From NCBI RefSeq assembly GCF_016862635.1, contig NZ_BONI01000010.1:1-64000 (forward strand): a stretch of DNA of 64,000 bases, in the 5' to 3' direction. The DNA is from Catellatospora coxensis. Lineage in GTDB: Bacteria > Actinomycetota > Actinomycetes > Mycobacteriales > Micromonosporaceae. Of this stretch, positions 7,483 to 15,809 are shown piece by piece. Positions within the stretch are counted from its first letter, which is position 1; every line of letters begins with the position of its first letter. A program made the position numbers and the translations under genes. The notes beneath the pieces are model-generated. The model made no database searches and was not told the origin of the DNA. It saw only the letters and a list, made by a program, of their open reading frames with translations.

Positions 7483-8499
7483 TCAGGCGGGTGGGCCGCT
7501 GCTGGCGCGGACCATGAGGGTGGGCGCGACGCGGGGGTGCGGGGGCGCGTCCGGGGCGTCCTGGGCGTCGAGCAGGTCCAGCAATGCGGCCAGGCAGCGG
7601 CGGCCGACCTCGTCGAAGTCCTGGCGGACCGTGGTCAGCGGCGGGGACAGGTATTCGGCCTCGGGGATGTCGTCGAAGCCGACGATGCTGACGTCCTCCG
7701 GCACGCGGATGCCGCGTTCGTGCAGCGCCCGCAGCATGCCCAGAGCCTGCTGGTCGTTGGCGCAGAACACGGCGGTGACGTCGGAGCCGATCCGGTGCCC
7801 GGCCTCGTAGCCCGAGCGCGGGCTCCAGTCGCCCACGATCGCCGCCGGGACACGGCGGCCCGCGGCCTCCAGGGCCTGCCGCCAGCCGTCGACGCGGTCG
7901 CGGGCTTCCAGCCAGTCCTTCGGCCCGGTCAGGTGCCACACGGTCTCGTGGCCGAGTTCGAGCAGGTGCTCCACGGCCAGCCGGGCCCCGGCGACCTGGT
8001 CGACGGAGATGGTCGGCAGGTCCCCGGCGGTGTCGGACTCGACGACCACGGCGGGTACGCCGGTCGGCAGGCTGTGCGCCGCCGCGGCCGCGGTCATCAG
8101 CGGCGCGATGATGACGACCCCGGCCACGGACTGCTCGGTGAGCCGGTTGACCGCCTCGGTGACCCCGGCGCGGTCGAGTTTCTCCAGCGCCACGATGCTG
8201 ATGCCGTATCCCGCGTGCCGGGCCGCCCGTTCGACGCCGAGCAGGGTCGCGGCGGGGCCGTACAGGATGGTGTCGAAGCTGACCACGCCGATGACCCGCG
8301 AGCGCCGCCCGGCCAGCCCGCGGGCCAGCGCGTTGGGCCGGTAGTTGAGCTGCCGGACGGCCACGAGCACCCGTTCGCGGGTCTCGTCGCGCACGCTCGG
8401 GTGGTTGTTGAGCACCCGGGACACGGTCTGGTGCGAGACCCCGGCGAGGCGGGCGACGTCGTTCATCACCGCCGCGCGGGCGGCCTGCTGCTGGCTCAT
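7483..8499 (-). CDS. LacI-family transcriptional regulator (copy 2)
   Basis: A 338-residue LacI protein with the same architecture as the copy at 3282-4310: HTH (VMNDVARLAGVSHQTVSRVL), identical hinge region (YRPNALARGLAGRRSRVIGV), effector domain ending VGFDDIPEAEYLSPPLTTVR. Differences from copy 1 are scattered conservative changes and a few codons lost near YEAGHRIGSDVTAVF. ATG 8499 was chosen to match copy 1. It lies downstream of araA on the same strand, but a terminator-like hairpin (8567-8603) and an own upstream palindrome suggest separate transcription. It probably shares operators with copy 1 at the GH127 and araB promoters. Whether the two copies are redundant or respond to different arabinosides cannot be told here. 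Confidence 0.9.
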   Translation of the reverse strand: MSQQQAARAAVMNDVARLAGVSHQTVSRVLNNHPSVRDETRERVLVAVRQLNYRPNALARGLAGRRSRVIGVVSFDTILYGPAATLLGVERAARHAGYGISIVALEKLDRAGVTEAVNRLTEQSVAGVVIIAPLMTAAAAAHSLPTGVPAVVVESDTAGDLPTISVDQVAGARLAVEHLLELGHETVWHLTGPKDWLEARDRVDGWRQALEAAGRRVPAAIVGDWSPRSGYEAGHRIGSDVTAVFCANDQQALGMLRALHERGIRVPEDVSIVGFDDIPEAEYLSPPLTTVRQDFDEVGRRCLAALLDLLDAQDAPDAPPHPRVAPTLMVRASSGPPA

Positions 8500-8531
8500 C
8501 GCTGCTCCCCTGACGGCACATCGTATCGCAT

Positions 8532-8541
8532 GTTGATCAAC
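8532..8541. promoter_or_regulatory. Palindrome upstream of lacI copy 2
   Basis: GTTGATCAAC is a perfect 10-bp palindrome 33 bases upstream of the lacI start codon. It could be an autoregulatory site but does not match the TGTnnnCGnTnACA sites. Low certainty. Confidence 0.25.
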
Positions 8542-8566
8542 TTTCGTCGCGGGCGGCATACAGCTC

Positions 8567-8603
8567 GACGGATGCGCGCACCTTCGGGGTGGGCGCATCC
8601 GTC
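8567..8603 (-). terminator. Terminator of the ara operon
   Basis: GACGGATGCGC (8567-8577) pairs perfectly with GCGCATCCGTC (8593-8603), starting about 20 bases beyond the araA stop codon. It separates araA from lacI copy 2. Confidence 0.6.
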
Positions 8604-8622
8604 GTCTGCGGGGCGGCAGGGA

Positions 8623-10125
8623 TCAGAATCCTCGGGCCAGCCGGTAGTAGGCCTGGTTCCAGCGGATCTCGTCGGCGAAGCGGCGGGTGGTGGTGTCCGC
8701 ATCGATCACGACCAGCTCGGTGCGCGCCATCTCGGCCAGGTCGTGCAGCTCCTCGACGCCGACGGCCTGGGACAGCACGGTGTGGTGCGGGGCCCCGGCG
8801 GTGATCCACGCCTCGGCGGAGCCGGCCAGCGACGGCCGGGGACGCCATACCGCGCGGGCGACCGGCAGCTTGGGCAGCGGCTGCGGCGGGGCCACGACGT
8901 CGATCTCGTTGGCGACCAGCCGGAACCGCTCGCCCATGTCGGCCAGGCCCATGACCACGGCGGGGCCGGGCTGGGCGTCGAAGACCAGCCGGACCGGGTC
9001 CTCCCGGCCGCCGATGCTCAGCGGGTGGATCTCCACGTTCGGGGTGCCGGCGGCGATGGTCGGGCAGACCTCCAGCATGTGCGCGCCGAGCACCAGCTCG
9101 TTGCCGGGAGTGAGGTCGTACGTGTAGTCCTCCATGAACGAGGTGCCGCCGGTGGTGCCGACCGACATCGCCTTGAGGGTGCGGACCAGGACCGAGGTCT
9201 TCCAGTCGCCCTCGCCGCCGAAGCCGTAGCCGTCGGCCATCAGCCGCTGCACCGCGATGCCGGGCAGCTGGCGCAGGCCGCCGAGGTCCTCGAAGTTGGT
9301 GGTGAAGGCGCGGAAGCCGCCCGCCTCCAGGAAGTTGCGCAGGCCGGCCTCGATCCGGGCGGCGTAGCGCAGCGAGTCGTGGCGGTCACCGCCGGGACGC
9401 AGCTCGGCGGCGACGCGGAAGGTGTCGTCGTACACCTTGACCAGCTCGTCGATCTGCGCGTCGGCGACCGCCGCGACGGCGTCGACCAGGTCGTTGACGC
9501 CGTAGGTGTTGACCGAGACGCCGAAGCGCAGCTCGGCCTCGACCTTGTCGCCCTCGGTCACCGCCACGTCGCGCATGTTGTCGCCGAAGCGGGCCAGGCG
9601 CAGCGAGCGCATCGCCGACCAGCCGATCGCCGCGCGGGTCCACGCGCCGACCCGGGCGACCACCCGCGGGTCGGACACGTGGCCGGCGACGGTCTTGCGG
9701 GCGACCCCGAGCCTGGTCTGGATGTACCCGAACTCGCGGTCGCCGTGCGCGGCCTGGTTGAGATTCATGAAGTCCATGTCGATCTCGTCCCAGGGCAGCA
9801 GCACGTTCGCCTGGGTGTGCAGGTGCAGCAGCGGCGTCGTCAACGCATCCAGCCCTGAGATCCACATCTTCGCCGGGGAGAAGGTGTGCATCCAGGCGAT
9901 CACCCCGACGGCGCCCTGCGCGGCGGCCTCGCGGCACACCTGCAGGATCTCGCCGCTGGAGGTCAGGACGGGCTTCCAGACCACCCGCGCCGGGATGCCC
10001 GGCGACTCGTCGAGGATGCGGGCGATCTCCCGGGACTGGCCGGCGACCTGGCGCAGGGTCTCTTCGCCGTACATGCCCTGGCTTCCGGTGAGGAACCAGA
10101 CCTCGGGCTGGGGATGCGTTGTCAT
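8623..10125 (-). CDS. araA: L-arabinose isomerase
   Basis: A 500-residue enzyme that converts L-arabinose to L-ribulose in the cytoplasm, with Mn2+ as usual cofactor. The length is that of the family. Family signatures are visible: [17 protein letters not shown] at the N-terminus, [11 protein letters not shown], and the metal/catalytic positions in [11 protein letters not shown] (Glu), [10 protein letters not shown] (Glu), GAHMLEVCP (His) and GAPHHTVLS (His). ATG 10125 has GGAAGG upstream. It is the last gene of araB-araD-ytfQRT-yjfF-araA, 29 bp after yjfF. With araB and araD it completes the route to D-xylulose 5-phosphate. Confidence 0.97.
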   Translation of the reverse strand: MTTHPQPEVWFLTGSQGMYGEETLRQVAGQSREIARILDESPGIPARVVWKPVLTSSGEILQVCREAAAQGAVGVIAWMHTFSPAKMWISGLDALTTPLLHLHTQANVLLPWDEIDMDFMNLNQAAHGDREFGYIQTRLGVARKTVAGHVSDPRVVARVGAWTRAAIGWSAMRSLRLARFGDNMRDVAVTEGDKVEAELRFGVSVNTYGVNDLVDAVAAVADAQIDELVKVYDDTFRVAAELRPGGDRHDSLRYAARIEAGLRNFLEAGGFRAFTTNFEDLGGLRQLPGIAVQRLMADGYGFGGEGDWKTSVLVRTLKAMSVGTTGGTSFMEDYTYDLTPGNELVLGAHMLEVCPTIAAGTPNVEIHPLSIGGREDPVRLVFDAQPGPAVVMGLADMGERFRLVANEIDVVAPPQPLPKLPVARAVWRPRPSLAGSAEAWITAGAPHHTVLSQAVGVEELHDLAEMARTELVVIDADTTTRRFADEIRWNQAYYRLARGF

Positions 10126-10154
10126 GTGCGTGCCTTCCGCGATACGGGTCGGGG

Positions 10155-11144
10155 TTACTTCTTGCGGATGCCGATGAGGCGTTGGAGCAGGATGAACGCG
10201 AACAGCAACCCACCGATCACGATCTTGGTCCACCACGAGTTGAGGCTGCCGTCGAAGGTGATGAGGGTCTTGATCACGCCGAGGACGAGCACCCCGAGCA
10301 CGGTCCCGAAGACGTACCCGGAGCCGCCGGTGAGCACCGTGCCGCCGATGACGACCGCCGCGATGACGTCGAGCTCCATGCCGACGGCGATCAGCGGGGC
10401 GCCGGACAGCGTGTAGAACGACAGCAGGATGCCGCCGATCGCCGAGCACAGGCCGCTGATGACGTACACCGCGATCTTCGTCTGGCCGACGGGCAGGCCC
10501 ATCAGCAGCGCCGACTGCTGGTTGCCGCCGATGGCGTGCACGTTGCGGCCCAGCCGGGTGTACGCGAGCACGAACGCGCCCACGAGCACGACCGCGAACG
10601 CCACCAGCACGCTGATCGACACGAAGTTGCCCTTCGGGTCGCCGATGCGCTCCTGGGCCATCGAGGTCCAGAACGGATCCGTGATCGGGATCGACGACTT
10701 GCTGATGAACGTGCACATGCCGCGGGCGAAGAACATGCCGGCCAGGGTCACGATGAACGGCTGGATGTCGAAGAAGTGGATGACGCAGCCCATCAGGAAA
10801 CCCAGCGTCGGCCCGACGAGCAGCGCGACGACCAGCACCGCCGCCGGGTGCACACCGCCCTGCAGCAGCGACGCCGACATCATCGCGGTCATCGCCACGA
10901 CCGAGCCGACGGACAGGTCGATGCCGCCCGTGAGGATCACGAACGTCATGCCGACCGCGACGACCAGCAGGAAGCCGTTGTCGATGAAGACGTTGAAGAC
11001 GACCTGGATGTTGGAGAAGGCGCGGTACTGCGAGACGCCGACGCCGTACATGACCAGCAGCAGGGTGAGCGTGGCCAGCACCGGCACGTACCGCTGCGGG
11101 ATACGCCACCAGTCGCGGGTGGGGGTGAGCGAGCTCGTGGTCAT
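10155..11144 (-). CDS. yjfF: Sugar ABC transporter permease (YjfF-like)
   Basis: A 329-residue inner-membrane permease of the RbsC/AraH family (BPD_transp_2) with about 8-10 hydrophobic segments. The signature [20 protein letters not shown] is near residue 60 and [20 protein letters not shown] near residue 270. The length matches E. coli YjfF and it is the second of two permease genes, as in ytfQRT-yjfF. ATG 11144 overlaps the upstream permease stop by 4 bp (ATGA), which implies translational coupling and a heterodimeric channel. It should import the sugar captured by the binding protein at 13949-14950. Confidence 0.92.
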   Translation of the reverse strand: MTTSSLTPTRDWWRIPQRYVPVLATLTLLLVMYGVGVSQYRAFSNIQVVFNVFIDNGFLLVVAVGMTFVILTGGIDLSVGSVVAMTAMMSASLLQGGVHPAAVLVVALLVGPTLGFLMGCVIHFFDIQPFIVTLAGMFFARGMCTFISKSSIPITDPFWTSMAQERIGDPKGNFVSISVLVAFAVVLVGAFVLAYTRLGRNVHAIGGNQQSALLMGLPVGQTKIAVYVISGLCSAIGGILLSFYTLSGAPLIAVGMELDVIAAVVIGGTVLTGGSGYVFGTVLGVLVLGVIKTLITFDGSLNSWWTKIVIGGLLFAFILLQRLIGIRKK

Positions 11145-12211
11145 GCCGGCACCTGCTCCTTGCTCTGGTCGGCCGCCGTCGGCGCGGCCGGCGCGACGGG
11201 TCGCCGGCGCGCGAACCTGGCCCGGAACGCGGGGGCCTGGACGAGGCAGACGATGATCACGACCACGGCCTTGAACAGCAGTGACGTCTGCGGCGAGATG
11301 TTCATCGCGTACACGGTGGTGGTCAGGGTCTGGATGAGCAGCGCGCCGAGGATGGTGCCGCTGAGCGAGAACCGCCCGCCGGCCAGCGACGTGCCGCCGA
11401 TCACGACGGCGAGGATCGCGTCGAGCTCGATCCACAGGCCGGCGGCGTTGCCGTCGGCGCTGGACACGTTCGCGGTGACCATGAACCCGGCGATGCCGGC
11501 GCACACGGCGCTGATGACGTACACCAGGAAGGTGATGCGGGCCGAGCGGATGCCGGCCAGCCGGCTGGCCTCGGCGTTGCCGCCCACCGCCTCGATGATC
11601 ATGCCGAGCGCGGTGCGCCTGGTCACCGCGGCGACCAGCAGCGCGACACCCGCCGCGATGAAGATGGCCAGCGGCAGGGTGAGCAGGTAGCCGACGCCGA
11701 CGGACTTGTACGGCTCAGAGTTGATGGTGATGATCTGACCCTCGGTGATCAGCTGGGCCAGGCCGCGGCCGGCCACCATCAGGATCAGCGTGGCGATGAT
11801 CGGCTGGATGCCGATGATCGAGACGAGCGCCCCGTTCCACGCGCCGAGCACCAGCGACAGCCCGATGCCCAGCGCCAGCGCGACCAGCACCCCGCTCAGG
11901 GCGTTCTGGTCCGGTTGTTGGCTGATGTGCAGGCAGGCGATCGCGCCGCTGATCGCGCACATGGAGCCGACCGACAGGTCGATGCCGCCGGTGGCGATGA
12001 CCAGCGTCATGCCGAGCCCGACCAGGATCAGCGGGGCGGCCAGCCGCAGGATGTCGACGAGGCTGCCGTAGAGGTGCCCGTCCTTCATCTCGACCGTCAG
12101 GAAGCCGGGCCGGTAGATCGTGTTGGCCACCAGCAGCGCCACCAGCGCGACCGCGGGCCAGAACAGCGAGTGGGCGGTGACGGCGGCCCACCGCGCCTTC
12201 GAGGTGCTCAT
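11141..12211 (-). CDS. ytfT: Sugar ABC transporter permease (YtfT-like)
   Basis: A 356-residue permease, first of the pair. It has the same family signature ([20 protein letters not shown]) and [20 protein letters not shown], with multiple transmembrane helices and a basic, Ala/Pro-rich cytoplasmic tail ([13 protein letters not shown]). Partner of the YjfF-like protein and the tandem ATPase encoded 22 bp upstream. The tail after the last helix is longer than in the second permease; its role is unknown. Confidence 0.92.
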   Translation of the reverse strand: MSTSKARWAAVTAHSLFWPAVALVALLVANTIYRPGFLTVEMKDGHLYGSLVDILRLAAPLILVGLGMTLVIATGGIDLSVGSMCAISGAIACLHISQQPDQNALSGVLVALALGIGLSLVLGAWNGALVSIIGIQPIIATLILMVAGRGLAQLITEGQIITINSEPYKSVGVGYLLTLPLAIFIAAGVALLVAAVTRRTALGMIIEAVGGNAEASRLAGIRSARITFLVYVISAVCAGIAGFMVTANVSSADGNAAGLWIELDAILAVVIGGTSLAGGRFSLSGTILGALLIQTLTTTVYAMNISPQTSLLFKAVVVIIVCLVQAPAFRARFARRRPVAPAAPTAADQSKEQVPA

Positions 12212-12233
12212 GCCTTCTCCTCGCTGTGCTCGC

Positions 12234-13775
12234 TCATGCGCGGGCCCCTTCGTGGTGCGTGCCGCTGGCGATGGTCTGCATGACGCGGTCGGCGTCCACG
12301 GTGTGGTCGTTGGCCAGCTCGGTGACCAGTTGCCGGTCCCGCATGACGGCGATCTTGTGGCTGAGCCGCAGCACCTCCTCCAGCTCGGCGGAGATGAACA
12401 GCACCGCCATGCCGCCGTCGGACAGCTGCACCACCAGCTTCTGGATCTCGGCCTTCGCGCCGACGTCGATGCCGCGGGTGGGCTCGTCGAGGATCAGCAG
12501 CCGTGGTTCGGTGATCAGCCAGCGGGCCAGCAGCACCTTCTGCTGGTTGCCGCCGGACAGGTTGCGCACCGGGATCTCGGGGTCGGCGGGGCGGATGCTC
12601 AGCGCCTTGACGTACTTGTCGACCAGCTCGTCCTGGCGGCGGCGCGGAATGGGCCGCAGCCAGCCGCGGGCGGCCTGCATGGCGAGGATGATGTTCTCGC
12701 GCACGCTCAGCTCGCCGACCAGGCCCTCGGTGCGCCGGTTCTCGGAGCAGAACGCGATGTCGTGGCCGATCGCGGCGATCGGGTTGCGCAGCGCGGCGGG
12801 CTTGCCGTCGACGGAGGTCCGGCCGTGGTCGGCCCGGTCCGCGCCGAACAGCAGGCGGGCCACCTCGGTGCGGCCGGAGCCGAGCAGCCCGGCCAGGCCG
12901 ACGACCTCGCCGGCGTGGATGGTGAGGCTGAACGGCGCCACCGAACCCTTGCGGCCCAGCTCCTCGGCCTGCAGGAACGGCGTGCTCGCCTCCAGGGCGG
13001 CCAGGTCGCGCTTGGACTGCTCGTCCAGGCTCTCCAGCACGTCGAGTTCCTTGCCGATCATCTTCTCGACCAGGGCGAGCTGCGGCAGCTCGGCGGTCGG
13101 GTACTCCCCCACCAGGCGGCCGTTGCGCAGCACCGTGATCCGGTCGGCGATGCCGTAGACCTGGTCGAGGAAGTGGGTCACGAAGATGATCGCGATGCCC
13201 TGCTCGCGCAGCTGCCGCATGATGCGGAACAGCTGCTCGACCTCCGTCGCGTCGAGGCTGGACGTCGGCTCGTCAAGGATGAGCACCCGGGCCTGGATGT
13301 CGATGGCACGGGCGATGGCGACCATCTGCTGCACGGCCAGCGAGTACGTGCCGAGCAGCTGGCTCACGTCGATGTGCAGGTCGAGCTGTGCCAGCAGGTC
13401 GCGGGCCCGGCGGCGCATCTCGCCCCAGCGGATCGCCCCGAGCGTGCGCGGCTCGCGCCCGATGAAGATGTTCTCCGCCACCGACAGGTTGGCGCAGAGG
13501 TTGACCTCCTGGTAGACGGTGCTCACCCCGGCGGCCGCGGCCTGCATCGGGCCGGTGAACGACACCTGCTGCCCGGCCAGCTCGATCGTGCCCGCGTCAT
13601 GCGAGTACACGCCGGTCAGCACCTTGATCAGGGTGGACTTGCCGGCGCCGTTCTCGCCCATGAGGGCGTGCACCTCGCCGGGGAACAGCCGGAAGTCGAC
13701 GCCGTCGAGCGCGCGCACCCCCGGGAAGGACTTGCTGATTTCGGTCATCGTCAGGACCGGTTGCCTACCCGACAT
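12234..13775 (-). CDS. ytfR: Sugar ABC transporter ATP-binding protein (YtfR-like, tandem ATPase)
   Basis: A 513-residue protein with two fused ABC domains, as in RbsA/AraG/YtfR. The first has Walker A GENGAGKST (about residues 38-46) and Walker B VLILDEPTSSLD. The second has the signature LSGGNQQKV and Walker B LLILDEPTRGID, while its Walker A is the degenerate GLLGSGRTE typical of this subfamily. ATG 13775 (MSGRQPVLTM) follows GAAAGG. It powers import through the two permeases. A strong hairpin (13911-13939) separates it from the binding-protein gene upstream and likely lowers its expression relative to that gene. Confidence 0.94.
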   Translation of the reverse strand: MSGRQPVLTMTEISKSFPGVRALDGVDFRLFPGEVHALMGENGAGKSTLIKVLTGVYSHDAGTIELAGQQVSFTGPMQAAAAGVSTVYQEVNLCANLSVAENIFIGREPRTLGAIRWGEMRRRARDLLAQLDLHIDVSQLLGTYSLAVQQMVAIARAIDIQARVLILDEPTSSLDATEVEQLFRIMRQLREQGIAIIFVTHFLDQVYGIADRITVLRNGRLVGEYPTAELPQLALVEKMIGKELDVLESLDEQSKRDLAALEASTPFLQAEELGRKGSVAPFSLTIHAGEVVGLAGLLGSGRTEVARLLFGADRADHGRTSVDGKPAALRNPIAAIGHDIAFCSENRRTEGLVGELSVRENIILAMQAARGWLRPIPRRRQDELVDKYVKALSIRPADPEIPVRNLSGGNQQKVLLARWLITEPRLLILDEPTRGIDVGAKAEIQKLVVQLSDGGMAVLFISAELEEVLRLSHKIAVMRDRQLVTELANDHTVDADRVMQTIASGTHHEGARA

Positions 13776-13910
13776 CCCATCCGACCTTTCGCTGAAGACT
13801 TGGGCAAGGGGTCGCCGCGGCCGGCCGGTCGAGGGCCGGCACGGCGGCGAGGACGTCGGCCGGTCACGGTGTGCCCCGCGGAGCCGGCTCCGTCTGCGGT
13901 GATGGAGGAC

Positions 13911-13939
13911 GGGGCCGCCGCACGGCGTGCGGCGGCCCC
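13911..13939 (-). terminator. Intra-operon attenuating hairpin between binding protein and ATPase genes
   Basis: GGGGCCGCCGCAC pairs with GTGCGGCGGCCCC (13 bp, 3-base loop) 9 bases after the binding-protein stop. Partial termination or mRNA 3'-end protection here would give more binding protein than membrane complex, as is common for ABC importers. Confidence 0.6.
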
Positions 13940-13948
13940 GAGGGTGGA

Positions 13949-14950
13949 TCAGTACTTGCGGGTCGGCAGCGCGGCCTTGGCCTGCTCCGGCGTGAAGGTG
14001 GTCTCCTGGGTCTCGATGCGCTGGGGGATGGTCTCCCCGGCCTTGACCTTCTTGACCAGGTCCATCAGCTGGGGCCCGAGCAGCGGGCTGCACTCCGCGA
14101 TGAAGTTGAACTTGCCGTCGGCCAGGGCCTGCATGCCGTCCTTGACCGCGTCGATCGTGATGATCTTGATGTCCTTGCCCGGCACCTTGCCGGCGGCGGT
14201 GATCGCCTCGAGCGCGCCCAGACCCATGTCGTCGTTGTGCGCGAACAGCACGTCGATCTTCGGGTTGGCCTTCAGGAACTGCTCCATGACGGCCTTGCCG
14301 CCGGCGCGGGTGAACTCGCCGGTCTGCGACGCGATGATCTTCAGGTTCGGGTTGGCGGCGATGGCCTCGCCGAAGCCCTTCTTGCGGTCGTTGGCCGGAG
14401 CCGAACCCGTGGTGCCCTGCAGCTCCACGATGTTCACCGGGCCGGTGGCCGTCTTGGTCTGCTCGACCAGCCACTCACCGGACAGGCGGCCCTCCTTGAC
14501 GAAGTCCGAGCCGATGAACGTCTTGTACAGCGACTTGTCCGCCGAGTCCACCGAGCGGTCGGTCAGGATGACCGGAATGCCGGCGTCCTTGGCCTCCTTG
14601 AGCACGGTGTCCCAACCCGACTCCACCACCGGCGAGAAGGCGATGACGTCGACCTTCTGCTGGATGTAGTTGCGGATCGCGGTGATCTGGTTCTCCTGCT
14701 TGCCCTGCGCGTCGTCGAACTTCAGCTCGATGCCGGCTTCCTTCGCCGACTCCTTGATCGAGTTGGTGTTCGCGGTGCGCCAGCCGCTCTCGGCGCCGAC
14801 CTGCGAGAAGCCGAGCGTCAGCTTGCCGTCGTCGGCCGGCTGCTCGCCGGTGTCGCTGTTGCCGCACGCGGCCATACCGGTCGCGAGCAGAGTTGCGGTC
14901 AGCACCGCGACGGCGCGGCGTCGCGTGATGGCCTTGCCCATGGTGAGCAT
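13949..14950 (-). CDS. ytfQ: Sugar ABC transporter substrate-binding lipoprotein (YtfQ-like)
   Basis: A 333-residue exported lipoprotein with RR-containing signal (ITRRRAVAVLTATLLATGMAAC), cleavage before Cys29, then a type-I periplasmic-binding fold (LTLGFSQVGAESGWRTANT, FAHNDDMGLGALEAI, IITIDAVKDGMQALADGK). The sequence pattern is that of YtfQ, which binds galactofuranose in E. coli. In this arabinose locus the ligand is more likely L-arabinose or L-arabinofuranose (inference). ATG 14950 has AAGGAG 6 bases upstream; a second ATG three codons later is possible. First gene of the transporter segment, 144 bp after araD. Confidence 0.93.
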   Translation of the reverse strand: MLTMGKAITRRRAVAVLTATLLATGMAACGNSDTGEQPADDGKLTLGFSQVGAESGWRTANTNSIKESAKEAGIELKFDDAQGKQENQITAIRNYIQQKVDVIAFSPVVESGWDTVLKEAKDAGIPVILTDRSVDSADKSLYKTFIGSDFVKEGRLSGEWLVEQTKTATGPVNIVELQGTTGSAPANDRKKGFGEAIAANPNLKIIASQTGEFTRAGGKAVMEQFLKANPKIDVLFAHNDDMGLGALEAITAAGKVPGKDIKIITIDAVKDGMQALADGKFNFIAECSPLLGPQLMDLVKKVKAGETIPQRIETQETTFTPEQAKAALPTRKY

Positions 14951-15068
14951 GCGATCTCCTTGGATGAGGATGGGCCTACCCCCGCGCGCCGTGTGGGACG
15001 CCGGCGCGCGGCTTTCGCTGTGGTGCGGGTGGAGCGGTGATGGTGCGGTGAGAGGATCGGGTGGTGCG

Positions 15069-15091
15069 ACCGCCGGCGCCGAACCGGCGGT
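15069..15091 (-). terminator. Hairpin after araD
   Basis: ACCGCCGG and CCGGCGGT pair around a 7-base loop, only a few bases beyond the araD stop. It may partly separate araBD from the transporter-araA transcript. Confidence 0.45.
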
Positions 15092-15094
15092 GGT

Positions 15095-15757
15095 CTAGCG
15101 GCCGGCCTGGCCGTACACGTTCTGGTAGCGGTCGTACAGGGAGTCCACGTCGGCCTGCGCCATCGGCAGCGGCTGCCCGAGCACCCTGGCCAGGTGCGCG
15201 GTGCGCGCGACGTCCTCGCACATCACCGCGGCCTTGACCGCGGCGCGGGCGTCCTTGCCGATGGTGAACACCCCGTGGTTGCGCATCAGCACCGCCGGCG
15301 AGCGGTGCCCGGTCAGCGTCTCGACGATGCCCTTGCCGATGTCGTCACCGCCGATCAGCGCGAACGGCCCGATCGGGATCTCCCCGCCGAACTCGTCGGC
15401 CTGCGCGGTCAGGTGGCACGCGATGGCCTCGCCCCGTGCCGCCCAGGCGGTGGCGTACGTGCTGTGCGTGTGCACCACGCCGCCCACCTCCGGCATGGCC
15501 CGGTAGACGTAGGCGTGCGCGGCGGTGTCGCTCGACGGCGACAGGTCACCCTCGACGACCACGCCGTCCAGATCACAGACGATCATGTTCTCCGCGGCGA
15601 GGTCGTCGTAGGACACCCCGCTGGGCTTGATGACCATCAGCTCCTGCCCCGGCACCCGCGCCGACACGTTCCCGGAGGTCCAGGCCACCAGCTGGTATCG
15701 GGTCAGCTCGGCGTGCAGAGCCGCCACGGTCTTCCGCAGCTCGGCGATGACGCTCAT
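15095..15757 (-). CDS. araD: L-ribulose-5-phosphate 4-epimerase
   Basis: A 220-residue class II aldolase/epimerase that converts L-ribulose 5-phosphate to D-xylulose 5-phosphate. Zinc-binding HTHSTYATAW and the downstream MRNHGVFTIGKD histidine are present, as are the phosphate/substrate loops SGNVSAR and KPSGVSYDDL. Length is close to the E. coli enzyme. It lies 52 bp after araB in the same direction. The identification rests on family pattern plus araB/araA context, which separates it from L-fuculose-phosphate aldolase. Confidence 0.94.
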   Translation of the reverse strand: MSVIAELRKTVAALHAELTRYQLVAWTSGNVSARVPGQELMVIKPSGVSYDDLAAENMIVCDLDGVVVEGDLSPSSDTAAHAYVYRAMPEVGGVVHTHSTYATAWAARGEAIACHLTAQADEFGGEIPIGPFALIGGDDIGKGIVETLTGHRSPAVLMRNHGVFTIGKDARAAVKAAVMCEDVARTAHLARVLGQPLPMAQADVDSLYDRYQNVYGQAGR

Positions 15758-15809
15758 GCCCGCTCCTCGCCGGCGTCGGCCTGCCCCATGATTCGCTCGC
15801 GAAGCTCGC

